DNA of 64,000 nucleotides from Lunularia cruciata. Lineage: Eukaryota > Streptophyta > Marchantiopsida > Lunulariales > Lunulariaceae. A program made the position numbers and the translations under genes. This document shows positions 22,071-31,167 of this stretch, in pieces; position 1 is the stretch's first letter, and each line of letters starts with the position of its first letter. The DNA lies in assembly GCA_948567375.1 (NCBI GenBank), contig OX419756.1, forward strand, positions 16,311,001 through 16,375,000, in the 5' to 3' direction. The notes under the pieces are model-generated. The model was given only the letters and a program-made list of their open reading frames with translations, had not been told where the DNA came from and searched no databases.

Positions 22071-22642
22071 GAGTGGATCACCCCTCTTGGAAGAGCATGA
22101 ACTATTGAAACTGAGTAATTTGAGGTGGAGAACATAGAGTAAATGCGAGACCTAGGAAGGACTTTAGAGAGCAGATGGGATGGATGCACCGAGAGGACAA
22201 TTTCCCGCACCTAGCTTTCCATTCCCAAATCCATTCCACATCAAGGTTATGTACATCTAGTGCGAGCAAATGAGGGGATTGTTAGTTTATCACTTTGGTG
22301 CAGAATTCATGGACAGGGTAATGAACTCACCAAATCCGGTGATTCCACCTGTGGTGATATATGACAAAGAGTGGGATTTGACAATCAACATTCTATTATG
22401 ATGATAAGGATATGAATGTCCCAAATCCTCTCCCTTTCAACACTCAAGTAGAAATCCGTTATGTAGTGAGACCAAAAGTGATGTTTAGAGATTTCGTGGT
22501 TAGGAATTTTGGCAAGTAGTATTATCAACGAGTGATAGCTTCTGAGGTCCCAATGGTAGTTTCGATAGTTTGTGCATTTTCTAGAGTGATCATATTGACT
22601 ATGTATTGAAGTAGACATTAGCAATTGAGTGTTGCAAGAACC
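22071..22642 (+). pseudogene. D leader ORF, conserved between D and D2
   Basis: A degenerate coding stretch before gag. It includes LEEHELLKLSNLRW (~22089-22130), then KEWDLTIN near 22367 and, after a frame change, a block around 22440-22520 (TQVEIRYVVRPKVMFRDFVVRNFG). The same residues are found at 62988-63317 in D2, where the frame is open for 109 codons. This is not gag as usually seen and I do not recognise a domain. It may be an N-terminal extension of gag. Confidence 0.5.
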
Positions 22643-23730
22643 ATGGATTCACAATTGCAAGAGCTGGTGCAAGGAATGCAAGGGATGTTGAATGAATTTT
22701 GAGAAATTAAGATGACCATGGAGGCATTACAAAGTCAAGTGCAGATCCTCAAGAACGATCAAGGTATACAAAAAGAAGAGCCGTCTCAAAACCTAGTACC
22801 TATGACTAAAGTACTTGGAGAGGCACCTATGCCTACAAACCCTATCAATGATGAAGCCACATTGCTACTCCGGATGAAGAAGACCTGCAACATTGAGCCT
22901 TACAAGGGGTAGCGTATGATGAGAGTAGTGGAAAATTGGATCTCAAGAATGAATTGATATTTCCAATTATTCTCAAAAAAGATCATGAAGCATGCTGCAG
23001 GCGTGTTTGCATGTGGGTACTTGACCGATAAAGCCCTCACATGGTATGGTGCTTGAGAACAATCCATGTTGGCCAAGAAAAGAGAGGTCACATGGACGGC
23101 AATGCAAGAAGGATTGTTGAAGAATTTCCAATTGGTGGATTTTGTGCAGATGGCTCAAACCTGATTATGGGGATTGAGATAGAAGAACAGCATACAAGAG
23201 TATGTGTATGCATTTCTGGATCTACAAGTCATGATAACCGATATGAGTCCAACAAAGGCTCTCAATAATTTCAAATGAGGGTTAAAGGAGCGGATTCGCC
23301 AAGAAGTCATGGTGCAAAATCCTTGCACAATATTTGAAGCCATTGCTTGTGCACATAGAATAGCAGGAGCATTAGGTGGAAGTGAAGAAGTAGTTCCACC
23401 TCAACATTATTGGGCAGAAATGCCACACATGGGTGGACCAATACCAATGGAATTGGGCAACCTTCGATTTCGAGATCAAGGAGCACAACCGCTTCAAGGG
23501 GAGCGTGGACGGGTAGAAGAACAAAGAGATGGAGTTCCACGAGGAGAATAACGCCATTGCTACAATTGTGGCCGTATTGGGCACATATCTACCAATTGTT
23601 GCACTTGTTTCCCTAAAGGACCTCGGCCTTTGTACAGGCGATCTTTGAACAACATGGAGAGGCACATTGAAGAGGAGGAGGTGGAAATAACTTTGGAAAG
23701 CAAAGATTGCCAATAAATGTACCTTGCAGC
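22643..23730 (+). pseudogene. D gag
   Basis: ATG 22643 starts MDSQLQELVQGMQGML, a coiled-coil-like N-terminus. A capsid-type region follows (ENWISRMN, GYLTDKALTWYGA near 23020-23056, QEYVYAFLDLQ near 23195). The zinc knuckle CYNCGRIGHISTNC lies at 23558-23599. A basic/acidic tail ends near 23715. About eight stops interrupt. Confidence 0.82.
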
Positions 23731-23804
23731 CTTATTGGCTAAATAAGGAAGCAAAGAAGCAAGGGAAGGAAGAAGACTAATGCACAAAGATCCCAAAAGG
23801 TAAC

Positions 23805-24150
23805 CTCACAATTGATTTTCGTGAATGGAGTTCTAGAAAGCAATCAAGTGAAAGTATTAATCAATCCGGGAGCAACTGAGAATTTCTTATCTTGCTCTAT
23901 TGCAATTAGATTGTGAATGTATCTAGAGAGAGATGAGAATGAAGAAGTAGAGTTGCATAACGGGCAAACAGAGAAGATTGAATCATTACCACTATGGGTC
24001 ACACTCTTTGTAAGAGAATATCAGGAAGCAATTGAGTGGCAAGTGATATAATTAGCTCGTTATGATGCAATCCTAGGCATGCCATGGATAGAGCATTACA
24101 ACCCTATGGTAGATTGGAGGAAGCAAGTAGTGAGAACCCACAATGGTCAA
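23805..24150 (+). pseudogene. D aspartic protease
   Basis: A retropepsin-type fold: VKVLINPGATENF near 23848-23886, where the catalytic Asp of DSGA is replaced by Asn (AAT at 23863), then YDAILGMPWIEHYNP (~24063-24105) with the ILG motif. The Asp-to-Asn change is a G-to-A transition and would abolish activity. Confidence 0.75.
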
Positions 24151-24239
24151 TCATTGGGGTTAAAGAAAAATCACACAAGCATGAACTGCCTCTATATGTC
24201 AAATGGACGACAATTGTCTATAAGACCAATAGATGTTTC

Positions 24240-24960
24240 ATGGGTCTAATAAGAGAAGTCAAGAGTGCACAACTTGATGGACAAATTCTTGAGAAATTGA
24301 AGGCTATGGTGGATGAATTTCAAGATGTCTTTCCCGATGATCTACCCTCAGGATTACCACCAAAAAAGAGAGTAGATCATAAAATTGAGACACTCTTGGA
24401 AAAGGCATCTCCTTGTAAGGCCCCATATCACCTATCATCTCATGAGTTGAAGGAGTGTAAGACTCAAATTGAGGAGATGCTGTAGAAAGGGTTCATCCAA
24501 CCTAGAGTATCACCATATAGGGCTCCTATCTTGTTTGTGAAAAAGAAGGATGGTACAATGTGCATGTGCATTGACTATCAAGGTCTCAATCAACAAACAG
24601 TGAAGAACAAATACCCCTTACCTCACATGGATGACTTGTTTGATCAACTCCATGGAGCAAGATACTTCACCAAATTGGACTTGTGGAGTGGTTACAATCA
24701 AATCCAAATTGTAGAGGAGGATGTGTACAAAACTGCCTTTTGAACCAGGTATGGCCACTTTGAGTATCCTGTGATGCCTTTTGGCCTCACCAATGCACCT
24801 GCAACTTTCATGAGTCTAATGAATGACATATTTTGTCCATACTTGGATAAGTCTATTATTGTCTTCTTGGATGATATCTTAGTATATAGTAGCATGATGA
24901 TAGAACACAAACAACATCTATGAGAGGTCCTCTAGATTCTAAGATAGAATTGATTGTATG
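24240..24960 (+). pseudogene. D reverse transcriptase
   Basis: Motifs run in order: [15 protein letters not shown] (24316-24365), [21 protein letters not shown] (24526-24590), [16 protein letters not shown] (24663-24708), [20 protein letters not shown] (24751-24810) and the catalytic FLDDILVYS (Asp codons 24870-24875). Stops at 24483 and 24740 break the frame. Domain content matches the A family RT, as expected for chromoviruses. Confidence 0.9.
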
Positions 24961-25700
24961 CCAAAATCTCAAAGTGCAAGTTTGGCAAGTCTGAAGTAGA
25001 CTACTTGGGACATAGAGTAACTACAGAGGGCATTCAAGTATTGACCAATAAAATAAAGGTCATTCAAAAATGGAGTGCCCCAAAAGATTCGACTCAACTC
25101 AAGAGCTTCTTGGGGTTGACGGAATTCTATCATAGATTTGTCAAGGACTTCTCCAAGGTTGCACAGCCATTAACAACACTCCTTGGCAAGGGGAAGAAGT
25201 GGACATGGGGAACCGCACAAGATTTGGCCTTTCAAGAATCGAAAGTTGCCTTGCTACATGCACCAATCTTGAAGTAGAATGACACAAAATGTCCAATCAA
25301 GTTGGCTATAGATGCATCAAACATAGCAATAGGAGCAATCCTACAACAAGAGTGGCATGACGGATGACATCCAATTGCATATTTCTCTCAAAAGTTGTTA
25401 CCGGCAAAGTGCAACTACCACACCATAGAACGAGAAGAGCTGACCATTATTCTGGCAACCAAGCATTGGAAGCACTATCTGGGTGAGAAGGCATTTATAG
25501 TAGAGATAGACCACAAACCTCTAGTCTACCTTGAGATGCAAAAGGATCTATCTCGTCGCCAGATTTGGTGGGCAGAGTGGCGACAACACTTCAACATGAC
25601 AATCACTTATGTGGAAGGTAAGAAGCAACTTGCAGATGCATTCACTTGCATGCCAATGGCAAACAATTTGGTGGCAGAGGTTAAGATTAACTTTGAATTC
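24961..25700 (+). pseudogene. D RT thumb and RNase H
   Basis: Starts with the RT thumb/connection (KCKFGKSEVDYLGHRVT, FLGLTEFYHRFVKDFSKVAQPL). RNase H follows: LAIDASNIAIGAIL near 25291-25330, TIEREELTIILATKHWKHYL near 25419-25475, and EIDHKPLVYLE near 25503-25535, giving the three acidic residues. The TH/D form (VxTDH) has become VEIDH. Ends KKQLADAFTCMP. Confidence 0.85.
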
Positions 25701-26640
25701 TAGCCAGAGATTCTAATTGCTACAAAAACTGATCCACAGATTGTAGAAGTGCAATCATCAAAAGGTATCACCAACACCCAAGGAATCACCTTTTGTGATG
25801 GTAGATTATGGATCCCAAATGTCCCAAAATTACGCACCACCATTCTAGCAAAATGTCATGATTTGGCTATTGCAGGTCATGTCGGAGTGGACAAGACCTT
25901 GGATGCAGTCCAGCGCCATTACTATTGGCCCAAGATGAGCAACGACGTGATGGAATATGTGCATAGCTGCCTAATTTTTCAATAGAACAAAGCTTCTAAT
26001 CAAGCTCTTGCAGTGCTCCTTCAACCTCTCCCCATACCTACCCAACATTGGGCAACAACAACAAGTGAGTATGGATCTTGTTTGTGAATTACCAAGACCA
26101 CCTCAGGGTTTGATTCCATCGTGGTCTTTGTGAACCGGCTCAACAAAATGATTCATGTACGCCCTACCACCAAGGAGGTGACCGCCCCATAACTAGCTCA
26201 ATTATACTTAGATGCAGTCTTCTCTCACCATGGCTTGTCTAGAGTACTTATCACCGATAGAGGCACTCAATTCACCCATTTGTTTTGGCAAACACTCTTT
26301 GGTTTCTTCAAAACCAATTTGGCCATGTCCATAGCTTACCACCTACAAACAGATGGCCAAACAGAGCGGGCTAATCACACAATTGAAGACATGTTACGCG
26401 GCTTCACCTTAGAAGAGCAAGAGAGGTGGTACACCCTACTCCCATTGGTGGAATTTGCTTACAACAATTCAGTGAATGCATCTACCCAAGTCACTCCATT
26501 CTTCCTCATGTATGGTGAGCATCCTTTCACACCATCTAACTTGATGAACATCCATCCAGTGGCTACCAAGGTTGATGCAGTCAACACTTTTGTTTCTAGA
26601 ATCCAACAAGGTGTAGAGAGCACCAAGCACAGATTATAGA
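25701..26640 (+). pseudogene. D integrase
   Basis: An HHCC region (KCHDLAIAGHVGVDKTLDAV...YYWPKMSNDV) at 25850-25950. The core has MDLVCELPRP (Asp near 26073), LITDRGTQF (Asp near 26254) and GQTERANH (Glu near 26364), so the DDE triad is still legible. Frames shift at 26040-26130. The tail runs through RWYTLLPLVEFAYNNSVNAS and YGEHPFTPSNL to HRL before a stop at 26637. Confidence 0.87.
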
Positions 26641-27137
26641 TTGCACAAAATCGACAGAAGTCGTATGTTGATGCACACCGTAGGCACATGGAGTTCAATG
26701 TTGGGTATCAAGTGTGGCTATCAACAACCAACCTCACATTATTTGGACCTCGTAAGCTCAGACCTTGTTTTATTGGGCCTTTCTCGATTCTTTGTCACGT
26801 CGGCGCTGTGGCCTATCAAATTGAGCTACCACCACACATGAAGACCCATCCAATGTTCTATGTTTCTCTACTATGCAGATATGCTTCCCGATCAGGCCAT
26901 TCCACACAAGACATTTGACCTTGTCCAACACTCATTGATGGCACAAAAGAAATGAAGTGGAGCGTATTCTCCAAAAATGCATGCGTGGTACTTGCCATCC
27001 ACGGGTAGACTATCTAGTATAGTGGAAAGGTTACCCCCTCTATGAAGCAACCTGGGAGCCCGTTGCCAATTTGACCCATGCACCGGTGTTGGTGCAAGCA
27101 TTTGAGCAACAATTGCACAACAAGGACGGTGCGTCTT
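26641..27137 (+). pseudogene. D integrase C-terminus and chromodomain
   Basis: The GPY/F-like module (FNVGYQVWLSTTNLTLFGPRKL...GPFSILCHVGAVAYQIELP, 26690-26830) is followed by a chromodomain at about 26955-27080. Its diagnostic core reads YLV-WKGYPLYEATWEPVANL, with the aromatic and WE residues that bind methylated histone tails in chromodomains. The lineage is therefore chromovirus, and insertion targeting to heterochromatin is the known role in the family. One stop lies in the WKGY part. Confidence 0.85.
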
Positions 27138-27150
27138 AAAAGGAGGGAGG
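27138..27150 (+). other. Polypurine tract of D
   Basis: AAAAGGAGGGAGG, two bases before the 3' LTR start at 27153. Confidence 0.8.
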
Positions 27151-27152
27151 TT

Positions 27153-27889
27153 TGTAATACCAAGAGCTAGCTATATGATCTAGATGCAAAATTTGGTTTG
27201 GTAGTATATAGAATGATGTTATACATGATAGTCAAAATAGATCAGATAGAAGTATCACCAAAAGATTACTTGTACTTATAGGGTAAAAATCAAAATAGAC
27301 TTGAGAACCTTAGAACCAATAGCTAGACATATGATTTAAACGTGAGAATTGGTTTGGTAACATTTGGAAGAATGTTACACATGATGGACTAAATAGATCA
27401 AAAAGAGGTATCACCAAAAGGGGACTTTTACTAATAGAGTAGGAACCAAAATATGCTTGAAATCCTTAAAGGCAATTTTGGAGACCTAAACGGATGAATT
27501 AGGCCTCAAAAATGTGCACATTCTCTCCCAATGGAGGAAAGATTAGCCTTCCCTCCCCCCTGTTTTTTCTCGTCAAGAGCTTTCCAATGGTACCTTACTC
27601 ACGTGATTCTGAGACTCCTATAAGAAGATTCCCTAAAAGATTCCCTCTGGTCAAAGCTTGTTTGACCAGCTAGATAGGACCTAGACCCACATGTCACCAT
27701 CCAAATAAGTAATCCAAGGGTGGAGCTTGCTGATATGTCACCTATCTGTGTGCCTAATCCTATGGTAGAGCTTCCTTGGAGGAGATCCTCTTGGTCTATA
27801 TAATAAAGAGAAGGTGCTCCTTTGGGGCATCAAATGTTTTGAGTGTGAAGTCTGTGTTTTCTCTCTTCTACTATCCTTGGAGTACTACG
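27153..27889 (+). repeat. D 3' LTR with internal duplication
   Basis: Starts TGTAATACCAAGAGC after the polypurine tract. Its first ~155 bp (27153-27307) are repeated in diverged form from 27316 on (CCAATAGCTAGACATATG...). The rest aligns with the 5' LTR, including TATATAA at 27797-27803. It ends AGTACTACG where AGTATTACA is expected, and C1 RT follows directly. Confidence 0.8.
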
Positions 27890-28330
27890 TTATCCTAGTT
27901 AGATTGGATTTGCTTGGTGCTATATTGATGACATTTTGGTCTATAACACTACTGTGGAGGAGCATGAGAGACAATTGTTGGAGGTGTTTGAGAGGTTGAG
28001 ATCTCATGGACTCAAATTACATCATGGGAAGTGTAGGTTCTTCCACGAGCAAGTTGAGTATTTGGGTCACACTATCTACCCCGGAGGACTTGGTGTTTAG
28101 CAAACCAAGGTGGAGGCTATTGCGTGTATTCCTTAGCCTATGGATGTGAGCAAAGTGCAAGCATTTCTTGGGTTGGCAAACTTCTATTGCCGCTATGTTA
28201 GAGGATTTAGTGCCATTACCAAGGCCTTGACAAAGCTGACCAAGCTTACATAGGAGTCGTGTTGGGGAGATGAGCAAGAGAGAGCTTTTGTAGAGCTCAA
28301 GGAGAGGTTGACATCTACTCCTATTTTGAG
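27890..28330 (+). pseudogene. C1 reverse transcriptase, palm and thumb
   Basis: Begins in the palm with GFAWCYIDDILVYN (catalytic YIDD near 27930-27941). The thumb follows: HGKCRFFHEQVEYLGHTI (28024-28075) and FLGLANFYCRYVRGFSAITKALT (28168-28235). The fingers and first palm motifs are absent because the D junction and a deletion lie immediately upstream. Several stops (27905, 28098, 28135, 28252). Confidence 0.85.
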
Positions 28331-28733
28331 GAGACCAATCAGAGAATGACCATTTCAGGTTCATACTGATTGGAGTATGTTGGGGCTTGGACCGGTGCTC
28401 ACCCAACATGATGATGAGGGGAAGGAGTTTGTGGTGGCCTATGCTAGTTGCTCCAACAATTCAATGGAGGCAAAGTATAGTTCATATGAGGGAGAGTGCT
28501 TGGCAGCAGTTTGGGCAGTAGCACATTTCCAATGTTACCAATTTGGTAACCCTTTCACTCTCATCATTGATCATCAACTGCTAAAGTGGTTGATGCAGTC
28601 TGACAAGCTTTCAAGGAAGCTTGCACGATGGGCTCTGATTTTACAGGAGTATGATTTCATAGTTGTTCACAAACCTGGAGTGGTGAACTATGATGCAAAT
28701 GGGTTGAGTAGAAACCCATGTCCCAACCAATAA
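28331..28733 (+). pseudogene. C1 RNase H
   Basis: VHTDWSMLGLGPVLTQ (Asp near 28365), SSYEGECLAAVWAVAHF (Glu near 28488) and LIIDHQLLKWLM (Asp near 28568) give the RNase H acidic residues. It ends NYDANGLSRNPCPNQ and a TAA. Open for 118 codons (28377-28733). Confidence 0.85.
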
Positions 28734-29039
28734 GATCAGACCGGAGCATGTTGGCATGGTGAGACAAATGAGGAGATGGTGCTAGGTTGGCATGCATCTG
28801 CCTTTCTGTGTATATCAAAGGCTTTGGTGGTATCTCTCTCAGCACATACAAGAGGATTTATTGAGATCATAGATCCAAAGAGTGAAAGATATTGGTACGG
28901 TTTAGTGAGACATTCATGATGATGTTTTAGTGATGGACTATCTTCACATTGGTGTTGTGGATGGCACAATTGGGACCAAGGAGAGAGATTTTGTTTGTTA
29001 GTGAGCCAAACGGTTTAGATTGGAGGGCAGACACCTTTT

Positions 29040-30140
29040 GCGTGATGGTAGAGTGCGAGTAGTACTACTTCCATCTCAAAGACCATAGTTGGTCCATCAT
29101 GCTCATGAGGACCTAGGGCATTTTGGAGTAAAGCGTACATACAACTTACTCCAAAGTCATTATTGGTAGCATGGTATGCAGACCGAGGTACATCAGTTTG
29201 TTGCTAGATGTGTGGTTTGTGACCAAGTTAGAGCATCATTCAATGCTCCTACACCATAGTTACACCCATTACCTATCATGGGATTGGGTTACCATTGGAG
29301 TTTGGACTTTGTTGGACCTTTACCGCTGACTGTGAGACATCATTGGTATGTCTTGGTGATGGTGGAGCACTTCTCCAAGTGGATTGAGTTGGTGGCACTT
29401 ACTAACAAGTCTAGTGAAGGGATAGCTTACTTGTTCATGGATCGAGTTGTAAGTTATTTTGGTGCACCAGTTGAGGTTTTGACTGATCAGGGTATAGAGT
29501 TCTTGGGGGAGTTCCAAGTCTTGTGTGACAAGGCTTTGATAATCATCATACTACATCTTGAGATCACCCTGAGGTAGATGGCTTAGCAAAGAGAGTGGTT
29601 CAGATAGTGAAGAGAGGATTGTAAAAGTATGGTTTCCAGAGAGGCCACTTGGGAGATTAGGATCTCCAATTACATTGGTTGGCCATGGGCTATCGGTTCA
29701 GCCGGCAAGCCTCCTTAGCATCCTTCTCTCCATACTTTTTACTCTATGGACAAGATCCAAATTTACCTGCAGCCATTTGTCAAGATGTTATTGTAGTCTT
29801 GGACTTGGATGACCTAGATGTATGGATGAGCGCATGTTCTCAGCAGGTAAAGATCTTTCATAGAGTGATGCCAATGGCCTTTGAGAACTTGGCAATTGCT
29901 CAATATAGAGATACTTTATGCCATGCTTCCATTCAAGGAGGAGGTTATAGACCTTGGATCCCTCAATTTCATCTAGGAGACTATGTATATCTACAACAAA
30001 TAGCACCAATAACACTTGATGTTTTGACAAGCCGTACTATCTTGAGAGTGCATGAGGTTTTGTCATCTGGAGTCCTTGTGTTAGAAGGACATGGTGGTGT
30101 TGTTTGGAAGGATCATGTGCGCAATTGTGCGCCATGCCAC
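29040..30140 (+). pseudogene. C1 integrase
   Basis: An HHCC domain (HAHEDLGHFGVKRTYNLLQ...CVVCDQV, ~29097-29235). The core has WSLDFVGPLPL (Asp ~29306) and VLTDQGIEFLG (Asp ~29480). The third catalytic residue is lost: DGLAKRVVQIVKRGL (~29577-29620) has Lys where Glu is expected, a G-to-A change. A long frame (29679-30263) covers the C-terminus: FSPYFLLYGQDPNLP, YIYLQQ-type GPY module, then VWKDHVRNCAPCHLLNIDGT leading into a PHD finger. Confidence 0.85.
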
Positions 30141-30340
30141 CTCCTAAACATTGATGGTACTATGGATCCAAGCTTGGCACTTGTACGTGCAGGCTTGAGG
30201 TGTATGCAATGTGGCTCTTCTAGTGGAGCTGCTACTATGTTGGTGTGTGATAGTTGTTCATGAGGATGGCATCTGGCATGTATGACTCCTCTCCTCACGG
30301 TGGTTCCTCAGGGATAGTAGTTATGTCCTAGATGTACTTG
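30141..30340 (+). pseudogene. PHD finger at the C-terminus of C1 integrase
   Basis: After the integrase tail the frame gives a C4HC3 zinc finger at 30201-30335: CMQC, 11 residues, CDSC, 4 residues, H (GWH), LA, C, 14 residues, CPRC. Spacing and the hydrophobic/PL--VP-G pattern are those of a PHD finger, the domain that reads histone H3 tails. It sits where chromoviruses such as A and D have a chromodomain, so a targeting role is a reasonable inference. All eight metal ligands are intact, but TGA at 30262 and TAG TAG at 30316-30321 (places where Trp and Gln/Trp are usual) break the frame. Confidence 0.8.
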
Positions 30341-30500
30341 ACCTATAGCTAGTTCATTCTTTGTATGGTATAGATTGCAGATAGGCGACTAACAATGGGG
30401 CTCCATAGCACCCGGCCTCCTGATCTTTGCCCATCACAGAGTATACCATATACTTGGAATAGATGGCTATCTAGAGTTAGAGGGGCCTAACTGCCAGTTA

Positions 30501-30509
30501 GGGGGGCAA
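30501..30509 (+). other. Polypurine tract of C1
   Basis: GGGGGGCAA directly before the C1 3' LTR. Confidence 0.55.
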
Positions 30510-30510
30510 T

Positions 30511-31062
30511 TGTGACACTTTAGAGTCTATGTATGACTTATATGTGAGTTGTGCTTCTATAGTGTATGATGTTGACAGTGATGTATGTTATGTAGCAATA
30601 TATATATGCACAACAACTATCATGCCATTTGTAGTGTCGCATCTAGATTGCTCGGACACTAGAGTTCCAATGATAGTAGTTAGAGTTATTTCACTAATTT
30701 CTCAAAGACTATTATTTGACGGTCAGATTGCATGTTCTGGGTATTGACTTCACAATGGGGCCCACATCACTTTGCACCATTTGCACCGTCAAGTGTGCCA
30801 TCAACAAGACTGTTAGGGTTTCAGACCTAGCTTGAGTCCAGGGATATACTTTTGAAGTGCAGCTCCAGAGAGCTCACTTCTTTGATGTTGAGCCTTTGAG
30901 TTCCGGGCTATGATAGACAGAGGCGGGCGAGCATCACCTAGAAACTCGTAGCTAGAGTGGGTGTGGCTGACTGTAATTAGTACCCAATTGTTGGCGGTTT
31001 ATAGAGTGACAAATCAATACTGATCTGAGTTGAGTGTATTTGAGAGTTGTAAACAATCTGAT
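30511..31062 (+). repeat. C1 3' LTR
   Basis: About 552 bp from TGTGACACTTTAGAG to AACAATCTGAT. Its last ~235 bp match the C1 5' LTR remnant (8936-9172). The start could be two bases earlier (ATTGTGACAC). The 3' end does not show the usual CA, so the termini are uncertain. Confidence 0.72.
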
Positions 31063-31064
31063 AT

Positions 31065-31167
31065 TGTAGCACTTTAGAGTCTATGTATGACTTATGTGTG
31101 AGTTGTCCTTCTATAGTGTATGATGTTGACATTGATGTATGTTGTGTAGCGATGTATATACACACGA
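31065..31167 (+). repeat. Second C LTR start, fused to B2
   Basis: TGTAGCACTTTAGAGTCTATG repeats the start of the C LTR (30511-30610) immediately after the end of the C1 3' LTR. It breaks off at GATAGCTTG, where family B sequence (AGCTTGTTTTGCA) takes over. The shared AGCTTG suggests a microhomology join. Confidence 0.7.

Larger units (their letters stand above)
21471..27889 (+). mobile_element. D: chromovirus nested in C1
   Basis: A Ty3/gypsy chromovirus. It has a 5' LTR missing its first ~155 bp, a perfect tRNA-iMet primer site, leader ORF, gag with zinc knuckle, protease, RT, RNase H, integrase, chromodomain, polypurine tract and a 3' LTR. It sits between the methyltransferase and RT palm of C1. 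Because the 5' LTR start is missing and so is C1 sequence next to it, one deletion across the left junction explains both losses. Dozens of stops make the copy dead. Confidence 0.88.
8936..31062 (+). mobile_element. Family C Ty3/gypsy element C1 with methyltransferase and PHD modules (nested host)
   Basis: A composite element reassembled from three pieces: 8936-11907, 19734-21470 and 27890-31062. The gaps are later insertions B3 and D. The order is truncated 5' LTR, ~1.35-kb leader, gag with two zinc knuckles, aspartic protease, DNMT3-like methyltransferase fragment, RT (palm onward), RNase H, HHCC/DDE integrase, PHD finger, G-rich tract, 3' LTR. Direct evidence for the first join is that the gag frame runs across B3 (GAV|PTLTFD), while the minus-strand copy C3 has no interruption there. 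The remainder of the methyltransferase and the first half of RT are absent at the D junction, so a deletion happened as well. That the third piece belongs to the same copy is inferred from order and orientation. Confidence 0.75.
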
